From Actinoplanes nipponensis (lineage in GTDB: Bacteria > Actinomycetota > Actinomycetes > Mycobacteriales > Micromonosporaceae): 64,000 bases of DNA. Location of the stretch: NCBI RefSeq assembly GCF_016862275.1, contig NZ_BOMQ01000020.1, positions 55,895 through 119,894 on the forward strand. The letters run 5' to 3'. Both the position numbers and the translations under genes were made by a program. The notes below the pieces were generated by a model. The model was not told where the DNA came from and did not search any database. It saw only the letters and a list, made by a program, of their open reading frames with translations. This document shows, one piece after another, positions 18,866 to 27,943 of the stretch (positions within the stretch are counted from its first letter, which is position 1; every line of letters begins with the position of its first letter).

Positions 18866-18968
18866 AGACAATCACCCACCGTCACAAGCGTGTCCCGGGT
18901 TGTGCGCACCCCTGAACAGCGGTAGGCAGGAATCTGTCCACACTGCTCCCACCGCTCCCGGAGGCATG

Positions 18969-20768
18969 ATGCGGTTCCCGATCGCGCTGGCCCTGACGGC
19001 CACGCTCACCGCGACCACCGTCACCCTCGTGCCCGCCGCGGCCTCCGCCCACGGCGGCGCTCCACCGCAGATCCCCACCGCCACCGGCTACGGCGGCGCG
19101 GTCGCCACCGTCGATCCCACCGCGACCGCCGTCGGCCTCGATGTGTTGCGGCACGGTGGCAATGCCGTCGACGCCGCCGTGGCCGCGGCCGCCACCCTCG
19201 GGGTCACCGAGCCGTTCTCCGCGGGCATCGGCGGCGGCGGCTTCTTCGTCTTCTACGACGCCCGGCATCGCCGGGTGCACACCATCGACGGCCGCGAGTC
19301 CGGGCCGGCCACCATGACCGAGAACATCTTCGTGGATCCTGCCGACGGGCTGCCCTACGACTTCGCCGAGGCCCGGGTCAGCGGCCTCTCGGTCGGCACG
19401 CCCGGCACGCTGGCCACCTGGCAGGCCGCGGCGGACCGGTGGGGGACCCGTTCGCTCGGCCGGCTGTTGCAGCCGGCCGCGCGGGTCGCCGACCGGGGCT
19501 TCACCGTGGACGCCACGTTCCGGCAGCAGATCGCCGACAACGCCGCGCCGTTCGCCCAGTTCGGCTCCACCCGCGAGCTGTACCTGCCCGGCGGCGCGCC
19601 GCCCGCGGTCGGGTCCGTGCAGCGCAACCCCGACCTGGCCGACACCTACCGGCTGATCGCCCGGCGGGGCACCGACGTGTTCTACCGCGGGCCGGTCGCC
19701 GCCGACATCGTGAGCACCGTGCAGCACCCGCCGGTCGCCGCCGATCCCGCCGTGCCCTGGGCGTACCCGATCCGGCCCGGCGACCTGCGCCTGTCCGACC
19801 TGGCCGACTACCGGCTGCGGTTCCCCGCGCCGACCCGGTCGGACTACCGGGGACTGCAGGTCTACGGCATGTCCACGCCGTCCAGCGGCGGCACGGCCGT
19901 CGGCGAGGCGCTGAACATCCTGGAGCAGAGCGACCTGTCGAAGGTCTCCGACACCCAGGTGCTGCACCGGTACCTGGAGGCGAGCGCGTTGTCGTTCGCG
20001 GACCGTAACCGCTACGTGGGCGCCTACACGCCGCAGCCGGTGCTGGACAAGCTGGTCAGCGACCGATGGGCGCGGCAGCGGGCCTGCCAGATCGATCCCG
20101 CCCGCGCGCTGACCAAGCCGGTGCCGCCGGGCGACATCACCGCCTCCGGCTGCACGCCGGCGCTGGTCGGCGGCAAGGTCGAGGACGGGCAGAGCACCAC
20201 CAACCTGACCGTCGCCGACCGGTGGGGCAACGTGGTCGAGTACACCCTGACCATCGAGCAGACCGGCGGCAGCGCCATGGTCGTGCCGGGGCGCGGTTTC
20301 CTGCTCAACAACGAGCTCACCGACTTCAACTTCACCGGTACGCAGGGCAGCGCGCCCGACCCGAACCTGCCCGGCCCGAACAAGCGCCCGCGCAGCTCCA
20401 TGTCGCCGACGATCGTGCTCTCCGGCGGCAAGCCGTTCCTGGCCCTGGGTTCGCCCGGTGGCGCCACCATCATCACGACCGTGCTCCAGGTGCTGGTCAA
20501 CCGGCTCGAGCGGGACATGACCCTGCCCGAGGCGATGGCGGCGCCGCGGGCCTCGCAGCGCAACTCCGCCGCCGTCCAGGCCGAGCCGGCGTTCATCGCC
20601 CAGTACGGCGACGATCTCGGCAAGCTCGGGCACACGTTCGGCCCGCCGGTGGCGGAGCTGGGCGCGGCCACGGCGATCGAGTTCGGCCGGGGCGGCCGGC
20701 TGGTCGCCAGTGCCGAACCGGTCCGGCGCGGTGGCGGCGCGGCCGGCGTGGTCCATCCGCGCGGCTGA
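18969..20768 (+). CDS. ggt: Gamma-glutamyltransferase (exported)
   Basis: 599-aa N-terminal nucleophile hydrolase that cleaves gamma-glutamyl bonds of glutathione and related compounds outside the cytoplasm. GAGG precedes tandem ATGs at 18966/18969; the second has the better spacing. A signal peptide (ALALTATLTATTVTLVPAAA) ends near ASA. Family motifs: ATVDPTATAVGLDVLRHGGN, GGGGFFVFYD, and the autocleavage site in GQSTTNLTVAD, where the second Thr-rich pair gives the new N-terminal nucleophile. The usual TTH is TTN here. The glycine segment near the small-subunit end (LGSPGGATI) is present. The gene stands alone. Confidence 0.92.
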   Translation: MRFPIALALTATLTATTVTLVPAAASAHGGAPPQIPTATGYGGAVATVDPTATAVGLDVLRHGGNAVDAAVAAAATLGVTEPFSAGIGGGGFFVFYDARHRRVHTIDGRESGPATMTENIFVDPADGLPYDFAEARVSGLSVGTPGTLATWQAAADRWGTRSLGRLLQPAARVADRGFTVDATFRQQIADNAAPFAQFGSTRELYLPGGAPPAVGSVQRNPDLADTYRLIARRGTDVFYRGPVAADIVSTVQHPPVAADPAVPWAYPIRPGDLRLSDLADYRLRFPAPTRSDYRGLQVYGMSTPSSGGTAVGEALNILEQSDLSKVSDTQVLHRYLEASALSFADRNRYVGAYTPQPVLDKLVSDRWARQRACQIDPARALTKPVPPGDITASGCTPALVGGKVEDGQSTTNLTVADRWGNVVEYTLTIEQTGGSAMVVPGRGFLLNNELTDFNFTGTQGSAPDPNLPGPNKRPRSSMSPTIVLSGGKPFLALGSPGGATIITTVLQVLVNRLERDMTLPEAMAAPRASQRNSAAVQAEPAFIAQYGDDLGKLGHTFGPPVAELGAATAIEFGRGGRLVASAEPVRRGGGAAGVVHPRG

Positions 20769-20804
20769 GCCGGTGGCCGGCCCGGCCCGGCGGCCGGGCC
20801 GGCC

Positions 20805-21455
20805 CTACGCGGTCAGCGCGATGGTCAGCGCGCCGGCCGCGACCATCACGGCCGCCCACAGCTTGTCCACGTTGAACCAGCCCCGGCGCAGCACGCTCAG
20901 GCCCACGAACTCGTAGACCAGCAGCGCGCAGGCCGCCATCACCGCGAACATCGCCACCGTGTGCACGCCCGCCGCGGCCAGACCCGTCAGGGCCGCGGCG
21001 GGCGGGCCCGCGGCCGCCGCCAGGTGCGCCGCATGTCCCGCCGGGTGGCCGGCCGGCGCGGTCGTGGCCAGCACCGGCAGCAGCATCAGCCCGGCGCCGT
21101 GCGCCGACGACATCAGGAACGACCAGCCGGCCAGCTGCGCCGCGGACAGCCGCATCCCGGCCCACCGGAAGTGCCGGGCCGACAGCAGCCGCCACAGCCC
21201 GAACCCGACCAGCACCACCCCGCCGGCGATCGCCACCACGTTGCCGGCCACCACCGACTCGGTCGCCGACACCACGGCCGCGACGATCGCCACCGAGGCC
21301 AGGTGCCCGGCGGCGATCGGCGGCAACGAGCGCAGCAGCACCGGGCGGCTGCCCTCCTGCATGCCCCGGGCCACGGCGAACAGCCAGCCCATCGCTGGGT
21401 TCAGCCCGTGGAAGGCGCCCAGCGCGGCCAGCACGGCCAGCCGGCCGGCCGTCAC
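20805..21455 (-). CDS. Polytopic membrane protein coupled to selenium-binding protein
   Basis: 216 aa with about six hydrophobic helices. It opens TAGRLAVLAALGAFHGLNPA and continues MGWLFAVARGMQEG, an arrangement seen in HupE/UreH-like and TauE-like small transporters. A His-bearing loop (GHPAGHAAH) near the middle could bind metal. GTG 21455 overlaps the stop of the upstream gene (GTGA), so the two proteins are made together. Transport of a metal or sulfur/selenium species linked to the selenium-binding protein is inference. Confidence 0.72.
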   Translation of the reverse strand: MTAGRLAVLAALGAFHGLNPAMGWLFAVARGMQEGSRPVLLRSLPPIAAGHLASVAIVAAVVSATESVVAGNVVAIAGGVVLVGFGLWRLLSARHFRWAGMRLSAAQLAGWSFLMSSAHGAGLMLLPVLATTAPAGHPAGHAAHLAAAAGPPAAALTGLAAAGVHTVAMFAVMAACALLVYEFVGLSVLRRGWFNVDKLWAAVMVAAGALTIALTA

Positions 21456-22858
21456 GGGAAGCAGTACGAGTCGGACGAGGCGTCGCCGCCCCGCAGCCGT
21501 ACCTGGTGCACCCGGCGGCCGCGGAACTCGTCGCCGTGCGGGAAGAACCGCGGATCCAGGGTCATGCCGCCGTGCTCGGTGTCCACGTCGATCTTCGCCA
21601 GCCAGGCACCCACGCCGTCCGGGAAGAACTGGTCGTCCCACGAGCCGTACAGCGAGTTGGTGACGTAGACCCGCTTGCCGTCGCGCGACACCTCCACCAT
21701 CTGCGGGCCGCCGGCCAGCCGTTCGCCGGGGAACGACGGATGCGGCACCCGGCCCACGACGCCGCCGAGCCGGATCGAGCCCGTCTCGACCGGGTGGAAC
21801 GGGTCGCTGACGTCGAACTGCTTCAGCTCGCCGGTGCCCCAGCAGGAGACGTACAGGAAACGGTCGTCCACCGACAGGTCGATGTCGGTGATCAGGGGCG
21901 GGACCGCACCGAACGGCTGCAACGCCGGCGGCAGGTCGGCGGCGTCGGCCGGCTCGGCCGGTACGTCGATGACCCGGGTGACCGCGAACTGGCCGTCCTC
22001 GCCGCGGTGCCACACCCACACCGAGGCGGACAGGTCCTCGACGCTGGTGACGACGCCGAGGAAGCCGTACTCCTTGCGCGGGTCGTGGGCGGGACGCAGC
22101 TCCAGGGTCATCTGGTACTGGTCGCCGAGGTCGACGGTCTGCACCAGGGACCGCTTGGCCAGGTCCCAGAAGTGCAGGCGGTGGCCGTACCGGCGGCCTA
22201 GCAGCAGCTCGGGGACGAGACCGTCCTCGATCATGGACGGGGTGCCCCACTCGGACGAGATCAGCACGTCGCGGGTCAGGTGCCACCAGAAGTCGTACGC
22301 CAGGTACTGGTCGCCGCGGTCGTTCTCCCACGGGCCGCGTACCTCGAAGGTGGTGTGGTCCAGCACGGCGATGCCGCCCGGCCCCTCGGCCGTGCCGCCG
22401 CCGAGCGCCGACACGTAGATCCCGTCCGGGCCGCAGTGGATGGTGTGCGGCCGCGAATAGCCGGCCTTGCCGGCCAGGTCCGCGGCCGGGATCTCCTTCA
22501 CCAGCACGGGGCGGCGCGGATCGTCCTTGGTGTCCAGCACGTAGATCCGCGACGACCGCAGGCCCGGCACGATGAGGTAGCGCCGTTCGACGTGCGGGTG
22601 CGGGGCGGTGGGGCACAGGGCGCTGCTGCACGCATTCCAGCCGAAGTGGTGCACCTCGTCGCCGGTGTGCGGCAGGTCGGTCCAGCCGACGACCGCCCCG
22701 TACGAGGCGGAGGCCGGATCGGTGTCGACGACCGCGATGGCGTCCGGCTGCTCGGCCGAGCGGTCGAAGGCGGCGATGTACGCCAGCTGCTCGGCGGGCG
22801 CACCGGCGGCGTCACGCGGGGAGGGATAGAACGTCGGGTCGGGTGTCCACCTCGTCAT
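21452..22858 (-). CDS. Selenium-binding protein family (methanethiol oxidase-like)
   Basis: 468-aa cytosolic beta-propeller of the SELENBP1/MtoX family, which oxidises methanethiol to formaldehyde, H2S and H2O2 using copper. Conserved parts: HHFGWNACSSALC (the selenium/thiol-binding Cys segment), SRPHTIHC with candidate copper ligands, WHLTRDVLISSEWGTP, YVSCWGTGELKQFDVSDP and VYVTNSLYGSWDDQF. ATG 22858 is favoured because GACGAGG is 9 bases upstream; ATG 22867 abuts it. No cleavable signal is seen, unlike some periplasmic MtoX. It is followed by a coupled membrane protein. Confidence 0.9.
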   Translation of the reverse strand: MTRWTPDPTFYPSPRDAAGAPAEQLAYIAAFDRSAEQPDAIAVVDTDPASASYGAVVGWTDLPHTGDEVHHFGWNACSSALCPTAPHPHVERRYLIVPGLRSSRIYVLDTKDDPRRPVLVKEIPAADLAGKAGYSRPHTIHCGPDGIYVSALGGGTAEGPGGIAVLDHTTFEVRGPWENDRGDQYLAYDFWWHLTRDVLISSEWGTPSMIEDGLVPELLLGRRYGHRLHFWDLAKRSLVQTVDLGDQYQMTLELRPAHDPRKEYGFLGVVTSVEDLSASVWVWHRGEDGQFAVTRVIDVPAEPADAADLPPALQPFGAVPPLITDIDLSVDDRFLYVSCWGTGELKQFDVSDPFHPVETGSIRLGGVVGRVPHPSFPGERLAGGPQMVEVSRDGKRVYVTNSLYGSWDDQFFPDGVGAWLAKIDVDTEHGGMTLDPRFFPHGDEFRGRRVHQVRLRGGDASSDSYCFP

Positions 22859-22898
22859 GAACGTCATCCTCGTCCGGCCGTCGCGTGGTGAACAGGGC

Positions 22899-22921
22899 TA
22901 CATGTGTCAACGAGTTGTCAA
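22899..22921 (-). promoter_or_regulatory. Candidate promoter with 11-bp direct repeat
   Basis: Two exact TTGACA hexamers lie on the minus strand at 22921-22916 and 22910-22905. They sit within a CGTTGACA repeat of 11-bp period, the first overlapping the stop codon of the upstream kinase gene. A TGTAGCCC extended -10-like sequence follows the distal hexamer at short spacing. Either a promoter or an activator site for the selenium-binding gene. Confidence 0.4.
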
Positions 22922-25275
22922 CGGGCGTCCAGCGGCAGCCGGACCAGCACGGTCGTGCCGGGGCCCTCGTGCTCGCTGAGCTCGATGGTGCCGTGGTGGC
23001 GCTGCACGACCGCGCGGCTGAGGGTGAGCCCCAGCCCGGTGCCCGGTATCGCCCGGTCGCGGGCCCGGCTGGTGCGGTACAGCCCGGTGAACATCTTCTC
23101 GCGTTCCTCCTGCGACACCCCGATGCCGGTGTCGGAGATGGACAGCTCGGCGGCCCGGCCGACGGTACGCAGCCGGACCTCGATCCGCCCGCCGTCCGGG
23201 CTGTACTTCACGGCGTTGCCCAGCAGGTTGTCGACCACCTGGCGCAGCCGGTGCCGGTCCCCGGGCAGCACCAGCTCGCCGGGCAGCTCGTCGACGATCG
23301 CCACCGGCTCGCCGGCCACCGCGGCCCGGGTACGCTGCACCGCCTCCCGCACCACCTCGGCGAGGTCGATGGGGCTGAGCTGCACCGCGGCGTGCCCGGT
23401 GTCCAGCGCGGACAGCTCGAGCAGCTCGTTGATGATGTGCCGGAGCTGGGTGGAGTTGCGGTCGATGACCTCCAGCAGCCGCGGCCCCTCGGCCACGAGC
23501 GTCTCGGCGTCGGCGTCGCGCAGCAGCTCGGTGTAGGCCGCGATGGAGGTCAGCGGCGTCCGCAGCTCGTGGCCGATCAGCGCGAGATACTCGTTCTTGG
23601 TCCGGATCAGCTGCCGCTGCAGGTCCTCGACCAGCCGCTTCTCGATGAACTGGGCGATCTGGGCGGAGATCCCGGACATGAGGGCGACCAGCTCGTCCTC
23701 GGGATCCTCGATCGTGTCGGCGAACGCGGTCAGCACCCCGAGCGGCTCGAGCCCGTTGCGCACCGGGATGGCCAGGGCCGTGTGCAGCCGCGAGCTCTCC
23801 GCGGTCTCCGGTGAGATCAGGCTCTGCGGCCGGCCCACGTCGCGGATCCACAGCGGCTTGCCGGCCTGCCAGGCCCGCCCGGCCAGCCCGGTGCCGTACG
23901 GCAGCTCGGCGGGCACCTCGATGCCGGACTGCCAGCTGGGCGAGTCCCAGCTGGCGGCGGGCCGGAGCACCCCGGCGGCGTCGTCGACCAGCCACAACTC
24001 GGCGTGGGTCCAGCCCAGCGTGCCGACCACGGCCTCGAGCACGCGGGGCCCGGCGGCCTCGATGGTCGGCGCGGCGGCCAGCGCGGTGACCACGGCCAGC
24101 TCACAGGTACGGAACCGCTCGGCCCGCCGCTGCCGGGTGACGTCCTGCACGGCCTGCACGGCGCCGACGGTCTCGCCGTCGGGCCCGAGGATGGGCTGGG
24201 CGTCGATGAGATAGTGGCGGGCCCGCCGGCCCCGGCCCTGCAGCACCATGCTCTCGTCGCGCAGCCGTTCGCCGCGCAGGGCCCGCTGAAGCACGACGTC
24301 GCCGGGCTCGACGGGCCGCCCGTCACCGTCGCCCAACCCGGCCACGGCGGCCCCGTCGGCCAGGTCGGTGGGCACCCGGTGCTGCCCCCAGAGCCGCTGC
24401 ATCCGGGCGTTGACCAGCACGATCCGTCCCTCGGCGTCGCACGCGGTGACCCCGTCGTGCAGGCTGTCCACGACGGCGTCCAGGAACCGCCGCTGCCGGT
24501 CGACCTCCAGCCGCCCCCGCCGCTCGGTGATGAGCAGGGTGCCGAGCCGGGCGGCGTCACCGACGGCGGCGACATCGGCGTCGGACCACGCGTGCGGCTC
24601 GGTGTCGAGCGCGCAGCAGATCCCGACCACGGCGCCGGTGTCGTCCCGGATCGGCTGGCCGAGATAGGCGCCGGCGAGCCCCTGCCGGCGGATCGGCGAC
24701 CCGGCGGGAACCCGCGGGTCGGTGGCGAGATCACCGATGACCAGCGGCCGGTCGTCGGCGACGATCAGCCCGGCCAGGCTGTCCCGCAGTCTCGTCTCGC
24801 CGACGTCCTCCCAGCGGATCGGCAGCCCGAAGCCGCCGTAGAACCGCAGCAGCTCACCGTCGACGAAGTGGACGAGGGCGCTGGGGGCGTGCGCGGCGCG
24901 GGCGATGAGGGCGGCCAGTTGCTCGCCGGCGCCGCTGGTGAATTCGTCGCCGGGGGTGGGGAGGGGGTTCGGGTCGGGCCGGGTGGAAGTGCCGGTTCCG
25001 GGGTGCGGGGCCGGGTCGGTGGGGGTGGGATCCTGGTCCTCGGGGCGGGCGCCGCCGGTGGCGGACGCTGCTCGGGCCACGGCCGCGCCGGTGGGGGCTG
25101 CGCCGGCGGGGGAAGCGGCCCGCTCGGCGGCGCCGGACCGGGTGTTGCGGGCGGGCTCGGCGCGGGCCGGACCGGGGTGGCCCGGTGTGGTGGCCGCGGC
25201 GGCCGTTCCGGCGGGCCGGGCGCCCGGCGCGGGCGGCGCGGCGAGACGCTCGAGGCCAAGATCACTTCGCGGCAT
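22918..25275 (-). CDS. Cytosolic GAF-PAS-GAF sensor histidine kinase
   Basis: 785-aa soluble sensor kinase. GGAGG is 8 bases before the ATG at 25275. The first about 110 residues are Pro/Ala-rich and low complexity. Then GAF1 (PSALVHFVDGELLRFYGGFG), PAS (RRFLDAVVDSLHDGVTACDA), GAF2, HisKA with phospho-His569 in LIGHELRTP, and HATPase with N box DNLLGNAVKYSPD, G1 DTGIG and G2 GTGLGL. No transmembrane segment, so it senses an internal cue. No response regulator is adjacent (orphan). The upstream minus-strand leader holds a GGCGA/TCGCC hairpin near 25310. Confidence 0.92.
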   Translation of the reverse strand: MPRSDLGLERLAAPPAPGARPAGTAAAATTPGHPGPARAEPARNTRSGAAERAASPAGAAPTGAAVARAASATGGARPEDQDPTPTDPAPHPGTGTSTRPDPNPLPTPGDEFTSGAGEQLAALIARAAHAPSALVHFVDGELLRFYGGFGLPIRWEDVGETRLRDSLAGLIVADDRPLVIGDLATDPRVPAGSPIRRQGLAGAYLGQPIRDDTGAVVGICCALDTEPHAWSDADVAAVGDAARLGTLLITERRGRLEVDRQRRFLDAVVDSLHDGVTACDAEGRIVLVNARMQRLWGQHRVPTDLADGAAVAGLGDGDGRPVEPGDVVLQRALRGERLRDESMVLQGRGRRARHYLIDAQPILGPDGETVGAVQAVQDVTRQRRAERFRTCELAVVTALAAAPTIEAAGPRVLEAVVGTLGWTHAELWLVDDAAGVLRPAASWDSPSWQSGIEVPAELPYGTGLAGRAWQAGKPLWIRDVGRPQSLISPETAESSRLHTALAIPVRNGLEPLGVLTAFADTIEDPEDELVALMSGISAQIAQFIEKRLVEDLQRQLIRTKNEYLALIGHELRTPLTSIAAYTELLRDADAETLVAEGPRLLEVIDRNSTQLRHIINELLELSALDTGHAAVQLSPIDLAEVVREAVQRTRAAVAGEPVAIVDELPGELVLPGDRHRLRQVVDNLLGNAVKYSPDGGRIEVRLRTVGRAAELSISDTGIGVSQEEREKMFTGLYRTSRARDRAIPGTGLGLTLSRAVVQRHHGTIELSEHEGPGTTVLVRLPLDAR

Positions 25276-25373
25276 GCTCGAACCTCCGACCCTCAGCCTA
25301 CGGGCGAAGTCGCCGTAAAACCGGCAAACCACCGGTAATGCCGACCGCAGGTGCGGGCGTCGCGGCGGTGTCC

Positions 25374-26057
25374 TCAGGCCCGGCGGTGGATCAGGTCGAA
25401 GATCTCCCGGCCGGACGTGACGCCGCGCCGCTCGAACTTCGTCTCCGGCCGGTGCGCCGGGCGTGGCGCGAAGCCGTCGTGGAGGTTGGCCAGGCCCGGA
25501 TCGGCGTCCAGCGTCTCGGCCATCGCCGCCGCGTAGTGGGCCCAGTCCGTCGCGCAGTGCAGCGTGCCGCCGGGCCGCAGCCGCTCGCGCAGCAGGGCGA
25601 CGTTCGCGGGCTGGATCAGGCGCCGCTTGTGGTGGCGGGCCTTGGGCCACGGGTCCGGGAAGTACACGTGCACCGCGTCCAGCGAACCGGCCGGCAGCTT
25701 GCGGACCAGCTCCATCGCGTCGCCGTGGGCGACCCGGACGTTGGTCAGGCCCCGCTCGCCGACCAGCGCCAGCAGGTTGCCGATCCCCGGCGTGTGCACC
25801 TCGACGGCGAGATAGTCGCGCTCCGGATCGGCCGCCGCCATGGCCGCGGTCGAGTCGCCCATGCCGAACCCGATCTCCAGCACGGTGGGTGCTGCCCGGC
25901 CGAACAGCTCCCGCGGATCGAGCGGTGTGCGGTCGCCGTCGCGCACGGTCAGCCCGTACGCCGGCCAGACCTCGGCCATCGCGTCCGCGTGCCGGCCGCT
26001 CATCCGCCCCCGCCGGGGATGGAACGTCCGGATCGGGCGCTCTGTCGTCTCACTCAT
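25374..26057 (-). CDS. trmB: tRNA (guanine-N7-)-methyltransferase
   Basis: 227-aa SAM-dependent enzyme making m7G46 in the tRNA variable loop. SAM-binding VLEIGFGMGDSTAAMA (about residues 55-70) is followed by the family signature VYFPDPWPKARHHKRRL and a C-terminal TKFERRG motif that marks TrmB. The ATG at 26057 begins MSETTERPIRTF; no strong Shine-Dalgarno is seen, and an upstream in-frame GTG (26069) is an alternative. Neighbours are unrelated. Confidence 0.95.
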   Translation of the reverse strand: MSETTERPIRTFHPRRGRMSGRHADAMAEVWPAYGLTVRDGDRTPLDPRELFGRAAPTVLEIGFGMGDSTAAMAAADPERDYLAVEVHTPGIGNLLALVGERGLTNVRVAHGDAMELVRKLPAGSLDAVHVYFPDPWPKARHHKRRLIQPANVALLRERLRPGGTLHCATDWAHYAAAMAETLDADPGLANLHDGFAPRPAHRPETKFERRGVTSGREIFDLIHRRA

Positions 26058-26140
26058 CAGGCCGCCCACGATACGCAGCGACCTCCGCCGCCGGACGAAC
26101 CGGCCCGGGGTCCACCACGCCAGGCCGGCCGGCCGTCGTC

Positions 26141-27124
26141 CTACTTCACCGGCTGGACGGTCGGCTGGGAACCCTGGTGGAACGGCGTGCGCGCTCCGGT
26201 GGCCAGGTTCACCAGCATGACCCACGACCCGTTGCGGTACGTGCCCGTCGCCACCCCGCGCCCCGCGTCCACGTACGCCAGCTCGCGATCCTGGCTCGCC
26301 CCCACCGTGCGCTTGGCCCCCGTCGCCGTGTCGTACTCGACCACGTGCAGCGGCTGGTTGTCGGCCACCGTCTCGCCCTGCTGGTACGCCGTCCAGGCCA
26401 GCTTGGCCCCGTCGGCGCGCCAGCTCGGTACGACCGCGAAGCCGGAGGTCTGCAGGCTGCCGCCGCCGTACGCCGCTACCGTCTTCTCGCCGCCGGTGGC
26501 CACCGTGCCCACCGTCAGGCAGGCGTCGTAGATCGACTCGCAGTCGCCGCCGCGGAAGGCGACCCGGGTGCCGTCCGGCGACCAGGCCACCGCGTCGTCG
26601 GTGCGCAGCCGGTCGCTGAGCGAGCCCGCCGCGGCTGCCTTCGCGGCCGGCGCGGGCTCGGCCGGCAGCTCCTCGTCGCGGCAGTAGGCCGGGAACAGCA
26701 CCGTCGGGGTGGCCGCGGCCGTGGTCGCCGAGATCCGGTAGACGCCCGGGCCGCCGGAGCAGGACAGCGAGGCGAACGCGATGCTGGCGCTGTCGGGCGA
26801 CCAGGACGGGCCGGCCGCCGGGCGGGTGGTCAGCCGGCGCCGGGCCGTGCCGTCGGCCCGCATGGTCCACAGCTGGCCGGCCCTGAGCAGGGCGATCGAG
26901 CGTCCGTTGGGCGAGAAGCGGGGCCGCGACCAGCCGCCGCCGGTCGTCAGCCGCTGCTCGGTGGCGCCCCGGCTCACCCACACGTCGCCGGCCCGGACGT
27001 ACGCGACCAGGCTCGGCATGGCCGGCGTGGCCGCCGCGGCGGGCGCCGTCTGGAACAGTGCCCCCGCCGCGGCGCCCAGCACCGTCAGCGCCATGTTGCC
27101 TGCCACCCGCGTCACAACCCGCAT
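26141..27124 (-). CDS. Secreted TolB/WD40-like beta-propeller protein
   Basis: 327 aa. A signal peptide (VAGNMALTVLGAAAGALF, then PAAAATP) leads into a propeller with repeated WSPDG-type strands (GGGWSRPRFSPNGRSIALL, GPSWSPDSASIAFAS, AVAWSPDGTRVAF, PSWRADGAKLAW). Such PD40 repeats scaffold protein interactions and have no catalytic residues. Cys pairs suggest disulfides. The ATG at 27124 was chosen because the signal peptide starts there. No operon partner is clear. Confidence 0.8.
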   Translation of the reverse strand: MRVVTRVAGNMALTVLGAAAGALFQTAPAAAATPAMPSLVAYVRAGDVWVSRGATEQRLTTGGGWSRPRFSPNGRSIALLRAGQLWTMRADGTARRRLTTRPAAGPSWSPDSASIAFASLSCSGGPGVYRISATTAAATPTVLFPAYCRDEELPAEPAPAAKAAAAGSLSDRLRTDDAVAWSPDGTRVAFRGGDCESIYDACLTVGTVATGGEKTVAAYGGGSLQTSGFAVVPSWRADGAKLAWTAYQQGETVADNQPLHVVEYDTATGAKRTVGASQDRELAYVDAGRGVATGTYRNGSWVMLVNLATGARTPFHQGSQPTVQPVK

Positions 27125-27254
27125 GTCCGACGCCCCCCGACGTTGTCCCCGACCTACACCGGAGACATCGTCGCAACCGGGCTGCACCTAAGAAGTTCCC
27201 GTGCCGAAACCCGGCGAAATGCGGACCGTTCGGGCGGGCGCGGCGGCCGATCGG

Positions 27255-27914
27255 TCAGGCGGCGGTCGTCGCCCACATCGCGGTGAACGCGGCCGCCTCC
27301 CCGGCCAACCAGCTCTCCACGTCGCCCGGCCGCGCGCCCGGGTCGATCCGGTGGGTGGCGCCGCGGCGCAGGTCGACCAGCACCGGCTCGCCGTTGGGCA
27401 GGATCTGGTCCATGTGGCGGGCCATCAGGTGCAGGGTCGCGGTGACCGCCTCGGGCGTCGGGGGCGCCTCGTCGAAGTGCAGCCGGACCGCCTCGCGCCG
27501 GCCGTCGGCGTACCGCAGGCCGAAGTGGGGGTTGATCTTGACGGCCAGCGGGCCGACCGAGGCGAGCGCCTCGCGGGTCTGGGCGAGGCCGACCTCCTCG
27601 GGGTCGCCGAGGGAGTGCAGGTAGGTGAGGGCTCCGGGGCTGACCGCCTCGTAGAGCGGCTTCCAGCGCGGCTTGACCAGCTCGACGACGCCGCCGAGGT
27701 AGCTGCCGCCGGTGCGGAACGCGATGTCGGCCTTGAGGGCCTTGACGAGCTGACCGTGCGGGTTGAAACCCGAGCGGCGCTCCCGCTGGCGGCGCAGCCC
27801 GCCCACGAAGGTGGCCTTCGCCGGGCCGGTCCGGGCGACGTAGCGGGTGAAACCGAGCATGGTCGCGTAGGGCGGAATGATGGGGGTGGAAGTGGACGAG
27901 ACGGGCGTCGTCAA
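27255..27914 (-). CDS. Uncharacterised 219-aa soluble protein
   Basis: No family recognised. A TTG at 27914 has GGGGAG 6 bases upstream, while the ATG at 27860 has no Shine-Dalgarno; hence the longer start. The protein is soluble and Arg-rich at first (GGLRRQRERRSGFNPHGQLV), then mixed alpha/beta with VGPLAVKINPHFGLRYADGR and a His-rich helix (ATLHLMARHMDQILPNGEPV). It ends VESWLAGEAAAFTAMWATTAA. The promoter at 27944-27983 belongs to it and carries a palindromic operator, implying regulated expression, perhaps shared with the divergent esterase. Confidence 0.65.
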   Translation of the reverse strand: MTTPVSSTSTPIIPPYATMLGFTRYVARTGPAKATFVGGLRRQRERRSGFNPHGQLVKALKADIAFRTGGSYLGGVVELVKPRWKPLYEAVSPGALTYLHSLGDPEEVGLAQTREALASVGPLAVKINPHFGLRYADGRREAVRLHFDEAPPTPEAVTATLHLMARHMDQILPNGEPVLVDLRRGATHRIDPGARPGDVESWLAGEAAAFTAMWATTAA

Positions 27915-27943
27915 GGTGATCTCCCCGCAGCTCAGCGCTTGTT

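Larger units (their letters stand above)
17244..18968. other. Gene-free, repeat-rich 1.7-kb region
   Basis: No gene is supported here. Long open frames exist on both strands, but their products are Arg/Pro/Ala-rich with no domain, and the internal repeats are spaced 230 and 239 bp, which breaks frame between copies. The stretch holds about 85-bp degenerate repeats near 17690-17840, three copies of a roughly 230-bp unit, an 18-bp ladder, and an AT-richer leader before the gamma-glutamyltransferase gene. Confidence 0.7.

Noticed and set aside
25290..25373. Possible c-di-GMP or other riboswitch before the histidine kinase
   Set aside because: A small GGCGA/TCGCC hairpin is present, but none of the conserved riboswitch core sequences can be aligned to it.
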